From contig JAKSTS010000018.1 of NCBI GenBank assembly GCA_024402455.1, positions 1 to 25,356 of the forward strand: 25,356 nt of DNA, written 5' to 3'. This DNA is from Treponemataceae bacterium (GTDB lineage: Bacteria; Spirochaetota; Spirochaetia; Treponematales; Treponemataceae). The translations under genes were made by a program, and so were the position numbers. Shown piece after piece: positions 8,389-14,494 of the stretch. Positions within the stretch are counted from its first letter, which is position 1; the number at the start of each line of letters is the position of its first letter. The notes beneath the pieces were generated by a model. The model was given only the letters and a program-made list of their open reading frames with translations, ran no database searches and was not told the origin of the DNA.

Positions 8389-8595
8389 GTGCAAGTATTC
8401 AAATAATGTACAAATCCAGGATTCCAAAGGGCTTGGAGCCCTTGGACAGTGCCGGAAAAGGATAGGATTTAAGGGAAAGGAAAAACCTCGCTTCTGAGTA
8501 GAGGTTTGTCCTTTCCCTTATCAGTTCCAGCGCTTCTCAAGCGCTAAAGTTCATGCGCTTTCAAGCGCAAAAATTTACTTTACAAATACTTGTGC
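8389..8595. repeat. Structured element: four stem-loops between weak terminal inverted repeats
   Basis: Four stem-loops follow one another: 8424-8445 (CCAAAGGGC with GCCCTTGG, one bulge); 8470-8520 (two 20-nt arms with 19 pairs and an 11-nt loop); 8529-8545 (AGCGCTT-CTC-AAGCGCT, perfect); 8554-8569 (TGCGCTT-TC-AAGCGCA, perfect). The last two are near copies. Outer sequences GTGCAAGTATT (8389-8399) and AATACTTGTGC (8585-8595) are inverted with 9 of 11 matches. The long hairpin is not followed by a T tract, so it is not a standard terminator. It could be a MITE-like repeat or a structured RNA leader; I cannot decide. Confidence 0.5.
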
Positions 8596-8605
8596 TTTAT
8601 ATAAT
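8579..8605 (+). promoter_or_regulatory. Candidate promoter of the LRR lipoprotein gene
   Basis: TTTACA (8579-8584) is followed after 15 bp by TATAAT (8600-8605), or after 17 bp by TAATAA (8602-8607). The start codon lies about 55 bp downstream. The -35 box overlaps the right terminal repeat of the structured element. The match to a sigma-70 promoter is good, but function is inferred. Confidence 0.45.
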
Positions 8606-8660
8606 AATTGTTCTGTTTTAATTTGCATTTTTGACTTTTATTTTTTTTTGGATATTCAAA

Positions 8661-10556
8661 ATGAAAAGGGATAATCGTTTTTATCTGTTCTGTTTTACAG
8701 TATTTTTGATTCTTGCAGTCTGCACTGCCTGCGGCGGAGGCGGCGGTGCATTATATGACCCGAATAATGGCCCGCACAACGGCGGTGCTGGCGGTGGCTG
8801 GGGCGGTACTGGTACTAACGGAAATGCTGGTGGTAACAGCGGAGGAGGTGCGCCAAAAGCAACGATTGTGCTTTCCGGCGGAACAAGCCTTGGCGTTCAA
8901 TATTATACATATAAAGGACAAAATTATTACACGGCACAAGACCTGCTTGATGTTTTGGGAAATGAAGACATAACAGGTACTGTTGAAATTCCGCTTGTTG
9001 CAGCAGACGGCTCAAACAGAATTGCAAAATATGTTGTAACAGAACGCGGACGCACCTTAAAACACCCGTACAGTATAACACTTAGAAACACAGACGGAAC
9101 ACAGCTTTATCCACCAACAGCTGGTGCAGGCGCCGCTGGTGCAGCTTCTCAATATTTTTATGCGAGCGACGGTTTCCCTATGAGCAATATTACTGTAGAT
9201 ACAGCACCTGTATCTATAAATGGCTCATCAGTTAATTTTCCGGTTACAGCATGGGACATAAACGGCGCAAAAATTGCAGCCAACGGCACTCTTATAGGTT
9301 TTGGCGAAGGCACATCACTGGATCTTGCACCTGTAACGCCAAAATACTTTGTTGACGGTGGAACTCTTTACATTAACCCCACTGCCGTTGCAGCTGGTGA
9401 AACAATCAAGATAACCGCAGCAGACGGTCCGATTTCGTCAATTGAAATTGACGGAGCTTCAAGAATTGCGCTTGATTTGACAGATGCAAACATTGTTGAC
9501 GGTTCAGGTGATCCTGTAACAAATTGGGATAGCAACTGTCTGAATCCGAGTTATTCAAACTGTTTAACAGGCATAAAACTGCCGCGCAGCGTAACAGCCG
9601 TTGCTGATGATGCTTTTAATGGTTATGCAAACTTACAGAGCGTAACATTGCCAGACAGTGTTACGTCTATCGGTACTGGTGCATTCCGAGACAGTCCACT
9701 GTTAGCATCAATAAACATTCCAAATGGAGTTACGACAATCGGCGATGATGCATTCAATGGCTGTTCAAGCCTTGCATCAATAAACATTCCGAACGGAGTA
9801 ACGTCAATTGGCGATTATGCATTCAATGGCTGTTCAAGCCTTACATCAATAAACATTCCAAATGGAGTTACAGAAATTAAAGCTGGTTTATTCCACTACT
9901 GTACAAACCTTACATCGGTCAATATTCCAGCTAGTGTTACGTCAATTGAATATAATGCATTCGACCACTGTACAAACCTTACATCAATAAACATTCCGAA
10001 TGGAGTAACGTCAATCGGCGATAGTGCATTCAGTTATTCTGGCTTAACGTCTGTCTCACTACCAGAAGGTGTTGCAACAATTGAACCAAATGCATTCTCC
10101 AATTGTACAAGTCTGACATCTATCACTATTCCGAGCGGTCTTTCTGTTTTTGGCGGTTCCTGTTTTTATAACACAGCCATTACAAAAATCGTAATTCCAG
10201 ATAATTATATTACAGGTTATGACGGCTGTTGCTTTTCAAGAAATGATAATCTAAGAGAAATCGAATTTGGTGAAAATCTTGATGGAGCACCTGTTACATT
10301 CGGTTGGAGTATGTTTCAAGAATGTCGTTACCTGCAGAAAATAACATTGCCAAGTACTCTAGAGAACATTGGTTCTTATGCATGGGATTCTATAGACGCT
10401 GTCGATAGAGAAAATATTGAAATTTATTTTAGAGGAACAATGTCAGTCTGGAAAAATGTAGATAAAAGTAATAGTGCTTCTAGTATTTATCAAATGTCAA
10501 ATTCTAAAATTGTTCACTGTAGCGATGGAGATATTAACTATTGGGCTACTAATTAA
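8661..10556 (+). CDS. BspA-like leucine-rich-repeat lipoprotein (TpLRR type)
   Basis: The 631-residue product starts with a basic N-terminus and hydrophobic core ending in LILAVCTAC; lipidation at Cys21 or Cys24 is likely. A Gly/Asn-rich linker (about 25-65) follows, then a beta-rich region of unknown type (about 68-290). From about 300 to 560 there are roughly ten LRR_5/BspA-type repeats, mostly 23 residues, with the pattern L-x-S-I-x-I-P-x-G-V-T-x-I-G-x-x-A-F-x-x-C. In other bacteria such repeats mediate adhesion to host proteins or to other cells, so a surface role is inferred. I chose the ATG at 8661 because the signal peptide begins there; a TTG at 8631 would add 10 residues. No strong Shine-Dalgarno is present. 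Confidence 0.88.
   Translation: MKRDNRFYLFCFTVFLILAVCTACGGGGGALYDPNNGPHNGGAGGGWGGTGTNGNAGGNSGGGAPKATIVLSGGTSLGVQYYTYKGQNYYTAQDLLDVLGNEDITGTVEIPLVAADGSNRIAKYVVTERGRTLKHPYSITLRNTDGTQLYPPTAGAGAAGAASQYFYASDGFPMSNITVDTAPVSINGSSVNFPVTAWDINGAKIAANGTLIGFGEGTSLDLAPVTPKYFVDGGTLYINPTAVAAGETIKITAADGPISSIEIDGASRIALDLTDANIVDGSGDPVTNWDSNCLNPSYSNCLTGIKLPRSVTAVADDAFNGYANLQSVTLPDSVTSIGTGAFRDSPLLASINIPNGVTTIGDDAFNGCSSLASINIPNGVTSIGDYAFNGCSSLTSINIPNGVTEIKAGLFHYCTNLTSVNIPASVTSIEYNAFDHCTNLTSINIPNGVTSIGDSAFSYSGLTSVSLPEGVATIEPNAFSNCTSLTSITIPSGLSVFGGSCFYNTAITKIVIPDNYITGYDGCCFSRNDNLREIEFGENLDGAPVTFGWSMFQECRYLQKITLPSTLENIGSYAWDSIDAVDRENIEIYFRGTMSVWKNVDKSNSASSIYQMSNSKIVHCSDGDINYWATN
9636..10136 (+). repeat. 69-bp tandem coding repeats in the LRR gene
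   Basis: Homologous points recur exactly every 69 bp at 9705, 9774, 9843, 9912 and 9981; the next unit is 3 bp shorter. Some copies are nearly identical at DNA level, for example those containing ATAAACATTCC followed by GGAGT. Each unit encodes one 23-residue leucine-rich repeat. Close DNA identity suggests recent duplication and a capacity to gain or lose units without a frameshift. Confidence 0.85.
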
Positions 10557-10899
10557 ATAATTAAAGTTATCAGATTTTTCCGGTGCAGAAATATTCGGAG
10601 TGCCTTAAAAAAGATTTGCAGACTGCCTTAGTTTGTCTTTCTGCACTTTGTTTGCAGAACCAATCAAAGTATAAAGCAAATATAACAAAATAAGAACATT
10701 TTTGCACTTTTAGATTTTGCACAGATGCATTGCTTCACAAGGCTAACACACAATCAAAGACTTGAAAAAGCGATTCAGCTGATTTTTAAGAGATATCATA
10801 AAATGATTTTTACAAAAATATTACAGATTGAAAATTGTTTCTTTATGCTGCATTTGTTATAAAAGAATACAAAAAAATTATAACAAAAAGGAACAAAAA
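10557..10899. other. 343-bp gene-free region
   Basis: No gene is visible. A 6-bp perfect stem (TCTGCA 10640-10645, TGCAGA 10653-10658) lies in the left half without a T tract. The right end holds a promoter for the small lipoprotein gene. Nothing else is supported. Confidence 0.5.
10835..10863 (+). promoter_or_regulatory. Candidate promoter of the small lipoprotein gene
   Basis: TTGTTT (10835-10840), a 17-bp spacer and TATAAA (10858-10863) give a fair sigma-70 match about 37 bp before the ATG. A transcript from here would have a ~30-nt leader containing the AAGGA ribosome-binding site. Confidence 0.4.
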
Positions 10900-11016
10900 A
10901 TGAAAAAAACACTTATTTTTATTTCAACAATGTTTTTGTGTTTAGTAATGTTTTCATGCAAAAGCGGCAGCAACAGTGCTTCTGCAAATGCTGAAGACAG
11001 CTATGAAACAGATTAA
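10900..11016 (+). CDS. Small 38-residue lipoprotein, function unknown
   Basis: The product is a complete short lipoprotein precursor: MKKTLIFI start, hydrophobic core, and VMFSC as a loose spirochaete-type lipobox with Cys19 as the lipid site. Only about 20 mature residues follow, Ser/Asn/Ala-rich then acidic (ending EDSYETD). AAGGA lies 8 nt before the ATG, an ideal position, and a promoter-like pair is just upstream, so expression is plausible. An ATG 72 bp upstream is in frame but would place a Cys-rich, basic stretch ahead of the signal peptide, so I reject it. It resembles bacteriocin-release or entericidin-like small lipoproteins only in size; no homology is claimed. Confidence 0.6.
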   Translation: MKKTLIFISTMFLCLVMFSCKSGSNSASANAEDSYETD

Positions 11017-11136
11017 ACACGCACACATTTCATGCATTTTTCACAAAAAACGGCTTTTTGCGGCTTTTGCTAAATTCAATAAGATTTTTTGCCGAATTTA
11101 TAAAGTGCATAGTTTTGCACACATGGCGGTATTCAA

Positions 11137-12405
11137 TTGAAAAAGGCAAAAAAATTAAATTTATCAAAAAATAAAATTCTTATTTTACTTTCAGCTATAT
11201 TAGTTTTGTTTATCGGTCTTTTGACCATAAGCATTTTTATTCAGACAAAGCATTTTGAACCAACAATTGCAGATATTGAAACACAAAATCAACAGACAGA
11301 TAGAATTGACCGCACTGCAGAAACAAATGAAAAAACAGAAAAAAAACAAAAGAAACAAAAACAGTCACATATTTTGCGTTCAGAAAACGGCAAAATGATA
11401 ATAACCAGTTCTGGAAAAAAGGAACAGCAAAAACAGTCAGAACTTATAGAAACACAAAACCAACAAGGAGAACCGTCAATTGACGCTGTTACAGCAGAAG
11501 TTTCTGGTTTTACACAATCTGTGCCGCTTACTGCAATTCCTGCGCCAGTTGCAGAAAACGACCAGCTTAAAGTTTTAGACCAGCAGCAAATAGAAGAAGC
11601 TGCAGCCCGTGCTTCGCAAAACACCGTACAGGAAAATCTTCTTGAAACAAATTCTGAAGCAGTTGTTGCAAAAGCAGAACCGCAAACAAACAAAAAAGTC
11701 AGTGTAGCTGGCGTTCCATTGCAGACAAACGGAACACTTATTTTTGTTTTTGACGATGCAGGTCATAACCTGCATCAGCTTCAGCCGTTTCTAGAACTGC
11801 CGTTTCCTGTTACAGTTGCAGTATTGCCCGGACTTGAATATTCTGTACAGGCAGCACAAAAAATAAGAAGCTGCGGAAAAGAACTGCTTTTGCACCAGCC
11901 AATGCAGGCAAAAAACAAATCTGCAGATCCAGGTCCAAATGCTATTAAACCGAACATGACGGCTGACCAGGTTTACGAACTTGTACGAGAGAATCTGGCA
12001 GAAATCGGTCCTGTTTCCGGTATAAACAACCACGAAGGTTCACTTATAACAGAAAATGAAACTCTGCTTGGCGCTGTAATGGACGTCTGCCGATCAGAAG
12101 AAATTTATTTTATTGATTCGCGCACAACATCTGCAAGCGTTGCACGCAAAGTGGCAAACCAGCGCAATCTTCCAATTTGGGAAAGAACTGTATTTCTTGA
12201 CAACACACAAAACAGAAAAGACATTGAAACAGCAGTAAGACTTGGAATGGAAATGGCCTCAAAAAACGGCTCAGCCATCATGATTGGTCATGTCTGGACA
12301 GAAATATTGCCTTCTGTTTTGACAGACCTCTACCCTGAAATGATTATGCAGGGTTATTCAATTTCTACAATTTCAAAATCAAGAAGCAAAATTACAGGAA
12401 ACTAA
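11137..12405 (+). CDS. Divergent polysaccharide deacetylase family protein
   Basis: The 422-residue protein has an N-terminal membrane anchor (about 13-35), a long Gln/Glu/Lys-rich, probably disordered region (about 40-190), and a C-terminal domain of the divergent polysaccharide deacetylase family (YibQ-like) from about 198. Visible motifs are FVFDDAGHN (Asp206, Asp207), TVAVLPG, LLHQPM (His253), GINNHEGS (298-299 Asn-His) and YFIDSRTT. The NodB-like metal ligands suggest an envelope-glycan hydrolase or deacetylase in the periplasm, though activity in this family is poorly known. The start is TTG: GGCGG lies about 7 nt upstream and no suitable ATG is in frame before the membrane segment. The lone-gene context gives no further clue. 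Confidence 0.82.
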   Translation: MKKAKKLNLSKNKILILLSAILVLFIGLLTISIFIQTKHFEPTIADIETQNQQTDRIDRTAETNEKTEKKQKKQKQSHILRSENGKMIITSSGKKEQQKQSELIETQNQQGEPSIDAVTAEVSGFTQSVPLTAIPAPVAENDQLKVLDQQQIEEAAARASQNTVQENLLETNSEAVVAKAEPQTNKKVSVAGVPLQTNGTLIFVFDDAGHNLHQLQPFLELPFPVTVAVLPGLEYSVQAAQKIRSCGKELLLHQPMQAKNKSADPGPNAIKPNMTADQVYELVRENLAEIGPVSGINNHEGSLITENETLLGAVMDVCRSEEIYFIDSRTTSASVARKVANQRNLPIWERTVFLDNTQNRKDIETAVRLGMEMASKNGSAIMIGHVWTEILPSVLTDLYPEMIMQGYSISTISKSRSKITGN

Positions 12406-12435
12406 GCCCCAAGCACAGGTTGGGTATGTCCGTTA

Positions 12436-12494
12436 TCTGCATATAAAAGTGCAAATTATATGCAGAAAACAAAGCCCGACTTTCGCCGGGCTTA
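12436..12494 (+). terminator. Two stem-loops after the deacetylase gene
   Basis: A perfect 10-bp stem TCTGCATATA (12436-12445) with TATATGCAGA (12457-12466) is followed by AAGCCCG (12472-12478) with CGGGCTT (12487-12493), extendable by one mismatch to a 4-nt loop. A smaller CCCAA/TTGGG stem sits at 12408-12424. No T tract follows any of them, so intrinsic termination is uncertain; 3'-end protection is an alternative. Confidence 0.5.
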
Positions 12495-12728
12495 TATGCC
12501 GCAGAAAAACAGCTCGTCAATTCTGAAACAGCCGCTTTTTTTGAAAACTCTGGCGTGCTTGCTTATCTTGCAGAAAACGCCGAGATTCTGCACACTCAAG
12601 GCAAAAGCTATATCCTTTCAAGCATTGACGAATATCTTGTGAATCATCAGCAAAGCTGGCAGGAAAACAAAGGGGCTGCCCAACAAGTTCGTTTCGTAGC
12701 GTCATTCCGATCTTGTTTCGGAATCTGA
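12492..12728 (+). pseudogene. Remnant of a small protein gene, DUF3791-like
   Basis: This frame is open from about 12447 to the stop at 12726-12728 but has no start codon. It has codon use like real genes here. It reads SETAAFFENSGVLAYLAE, then AEILHTQGKSYILSSIDEYL. The F-x-x-x-G-V-x-x-Y-L...LHTQG...DI-x-x-(Y/F)-(L/I) pattern recalls the C-terminal part of DUF3791-type small proteins, often found in accessory operons. The usual first ~20 residues and a start are missing. The last ~17 codons run into the REP-like repeat, so the 3' end is also disturbed. The family call is from memory and tentative; that it is a broken gene is better supported. Confidence 0.4.
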
Positions 12729-12788
12729 ACATTATATCTTGCGCAGATGCTGAACCAAGTTCAGCATGACAATCTTTTTAGACAGCCC
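12673..12788. repeat. REP-like compound palindromic element
   Basis: The outer arms GGGCTGCC (12673-12680) and GACAGCCC (12781-12788) pair 7 of 8. Inside are two perfect stem-loops: ATTCCGA (12704-12710) with TCGGAAT (12718-12724), and ATGCTGAAC (12747-12755) with GTTCAGCAT (12759-12767). The text GTCATTCCGA...TTCAGCATGAC resembles palindromic repeats I know as dispersed in several bacterial genomes. It sits between convergent genes, the usual place for REP or BIME units. It is present once in this window. Confidence 0.65.
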
Positions 12789-12804
12789 GTGATATGCGGT
12801 GTTA

Positions 12805-13092
12805 TTAGTTCTCCTCAAGTACAAGATAGATACGCACTACTGCTGTTGAACTGCTGTTCGTGTCTACAAACATCTGCACCACATGCCAGCCCTCAGGAAT
12901 GTCACCCTTAGACATCGTAGGCTCCTTTATGACAGTCTTACCACTTCTAAAGTCACTGGTAATTGAAGCAAGCGAAGCTGTGTCTGTCAGACAGACTACA
13001 ATCTTCTGCCGCTTGTGACCCTCAGCAAATACTGCTGCTGTCATCATAAGTACCATAGATACTACTGCAAGAATCTTTTTCATACTTGTCAT
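12805..13092 (-). CDS. Small exported protein, function unknown
   Basis: The 95-residue precursor starts MTSMKKILAVV with a signal peptide (hydrophobic core and cleavage near VFA|EG at 23), leaving about 72 mature residues. These contain QKIVVCLTDTASLAS, a charged middle and a hydrophobic beta-like end (TAVVRIYLVLEE). I recognise no family. The ATG at 13092 is chosen over the internal ATG at 13083 because a near-perfect AAAGGAGG (13101-13108) precedes it by the right distance. It lies 25 bp after the 261-residue gene on the same strand, so the two form an operon; both are exported. Confidence 0.72.
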   Translation of the reverse strand: MTSMKKILAVVSMVLMMTAAVFAEGHKRQKIVVCLTDTASLASITSDFRSGKTVIKEPTMSKGDIPEGWHVVQMFVDTNSSSTAVVRIYLVLEEN

Positions 13093-13117
13093 AATAATTA
13101 CCTCCTTTTTATGACAA

Positions 13118-13903
13118 TTAATCGGAATTCCCTAACGGGCCATATAATTTGAACGGTAGATATTTGAGCTTTTCTTCTGTAGCTGCTTTTTCTTTTTTCC
13201 AAACCGGAAGAATTCTTTTTGCTTCAGCAACCTTATCAGGATCATAGTTTGGATTTGCTGTGGATATAGTAGGTCGAGATAGTCCTGTGGATTCATATGT
13301 GGTATTACCGTAACCGTCAGTAGTTCTTACAGTATCATATCTTGGTCTATTATTATATGCTTCAGCTTCCTTCAATGTTGGACTAGAACAGTTTTCAAGA
13401 ACCCAATTGCACCATTTTATATTGTTCATACATTTTTCGTAATAACGTATGTTTTCGCAGTAGGCATCATAATCTTTTTGGGTAATATCTAGATTATATG
13501 CATAAACAACAAACTCTTTTTGTTTTGTGTTATATATAGCGTAAAGAATTGTTCCATCCTCAAACAGATTTTTTGAAGAGATAACTGCTACACCTTTTTT
13601 TCTCCATTTTTCATTTTTGCCTAGTGCTTGTCTTATAAATTCGCCTGTTTGTTCATCAACAAATCCTTTATTCAAATATTCCGATCTACGAGATTGTATC
13701 AATTTGAGAAGCGAAGCATTTAAATCGTTATAATAAGAACTTTCTGCATTTTTCATGAAGAAATTTGTACCTTCAAAATCTGATTCAATCAGAGCTATTG
13801 ATGAATAGATTATTTTATAACCGTTATAAGTAGCTATTTTAATTGCAAAAACTTGAGACAATGCCAGTACAACCATAACAAAAACTGCAATTCTCTTTTT
13901 CAT
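13118..13903 (-). CDS. Exported protein of 261 residues, function unknown
   Basis: A signal peptide (MKKR, core VFVMVVLALS, cleavage near VFA|IK at 20) is followed by a mostly charged, helical-looking chain with no motif I recognise. Three Cys occur in YCENIRYYEKCMNNIKWCNW, with a fourth a few residues later (ENCSS). Residues about 185-225 are polar and rich in Tyr/Asn/Thr/Gly and look flexible. AAGGAG lies about 7 nt before the ATG. A good promoter (TTGACA-17-TAAGAT) lies about 60 bp upstream. It is the first gene of a two-gene operon of exported proteins. Periplasmic or surface location is inferred; no function is proposed. Confidence 0.75.
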   Translation of the reverse strand: MKKRIAVFVMVVLALSQVFAIKIATYNGYKIIYSSIALIESDFEGTNFFMKNAESSYYNDLNASLLKLIQSRRSEYLNKGFVDEQTGEFIRQALGKNEKWRKKGVAVISSKNLFEDGTILYAIYNTKQKEFVVYAYNLDITQKDYDAYCENIRYYEKCMNNIKWCNWVLENCSSPTLKEAEAYNNRPRYDTVRTTDGYGNTTYESTGLSRPTISTANPNYDPDKVAEAKRILPVWKKEKAATEEKLKYLPFKLYGPLGNSD

Positions 13904-13962
13904 AAAAATCTCCTTCTCATAAATTCACCTACTTTGGCTACGCAAAATATTGGTTTTATTCA

Positions 13963-13991
13963 ATCTTAATACGGCTAATACGTACTGTCAA
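13963..13991 (-). promoter_or_regulatory. Promoter of the exported-protein operon with internal direct repeat
   Basis: On the minus strand TTGACA (complement of 13986-13991) is separated by 17 bp from TAAGAT (complement of 13963-13968). On the plus strand, TAATACG occurs twice at 9-bp spacing (13967-13973, 13976-13982), inside the promoter spacer. A regulator such as the divergent XRE protein could bind there, which is only inference. Confidence 0.55.
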
Positions 13992-14066
13992 TACTGATTT
14001 TTTCAATACACATATTTTTCATAAGTGTTGAAAAAGTCTTAATTGGCGCAAACTTATACTATTAAA

Positions 14067-14390
14067 ATGAATCCACAAGAATTACGGGAAGATTTAAGTC
14101 AAAACCTCAAAAAATACAGAAAGCAAAAAGGCTGGTCGCAGTTTAAGCTTGCCGAAAAAGCTGAAATTTCAGAGCAGACTATAAACTCCATTGAAGGCTT
14201 GAGGCTCTGGCCAAGCGATAAGACACTCTCAAAAATAGCAAGTGCCCTCGAAGTTGAAATGTACCAACTTTTCGTACCGCAAAAATTTGACTTGCAGTCA
14301 GAAATCATATCAGAATTGAAGCAATCTGCTGTAAAGACAGTTGAAAGCCTTGTGCACGACACTTTGCAAGATTGGGCAAAAAAACCTTGA
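14067..14390 (+). CDS. XRE-family helix-turn-helix regulator
   Basis: The 107-residue protein has an XRE/Cro-type DNA-binding domain at about residues 8-65 (LSQNLKKYRKQKGWSQFKLAEKAEIS in two parts, then QTINSIEGLRLWPSDKTLSKIASALEV) and a C-terminal tail of about 40 residues that may mediate dimerisation. It is cytoplasmic and probably autoregulatory. A TTG at 14043 would add 8 residues; neither start has a clear Shine-Dalgarno, and the ATG fits the domain edge. A TATACT box ends about 6 nt before the ATG. It is followed by three 32-bp repeats and then an ATPase/nuclease-like gene on the same strand, suggesting it controls that gene. Confidence 0.85.
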   Translation: MNPQELREDLSQNLKKYRKQKGWSQFKLAEKAEISEQTINSIEGLRLWPSDKTLSKIASALEVEMYQLFVPQKFDLQSEIISELKQSAVKTVESLVHDTLQDWAKKP

Positions 14391-14394
14391 AAAT

Positions 14395-14482
14395 CTGGAA
14401 AAATGTGATAAAAGCGGCAAAAAGAGCTGGAAAAATGTGATAAAAGTGACAAAAACAGCTGGAAAAATGTGATAAGCGGTTG
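14395..14482 (+). repeat. Three 32-bp tandem repeats with ATG-TGA-TAA cores
   Basis: Units begin at 14395, 14427 and 14459; the first two are full length and the third is partial. Each starts CTGGAAAAATGTGATAA, and the full units continue with AAGNGNCAAAAANAG. Each holds GGA, four A-rich bases, then ATG immediately followed by TGA and TAA (ATGs at 14403, 14435, 14467). Because 32 is not a multiple of 3, the three fall in different frames. They fill the gap between the XRE gene and the ATPase gene. They could be operators for the XRE protein or start-stop translation elements. Confidence 0.8.
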
Positions 14483-14494
14483 TACAATCAAAAT

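Larger units (their letters stand above)
8214..8660. other. 447-bp gene-free region with structured DNA and a promoter
   Basis: No gene is visible. The left part holds only a weak stem (ATGCT 8259-8263 with AGCAT 8271-8275, followed by GATTTT) that may end the upstream transcript. From 8389 to 8595 lies the structured element described separately. The right end carries a candidate promoter for the leucine-rich-repeat lipoprotein gene. No tRNA or known riboswitch was recognised. Confidence 0.6.

Noticed and set aside
8389..8595. Structured element as an integron attC site or a known riboswitch
   Set aside because: No attC core sites or integrase-type cassette layout were seen, and the stem order fits no riboswitch class I know.
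9636..10136. Regular 69-bp repeats as a CRISPR-like or satellite array
   Set aside because: They are in frame and encode 23-residue leucine-rich repeats.
14395..14482. 32-bp repeats as a CRISPR array
   Set aside because: The units are directly adjacent with no variable spacers, only three copies, and no cas genes nearby.
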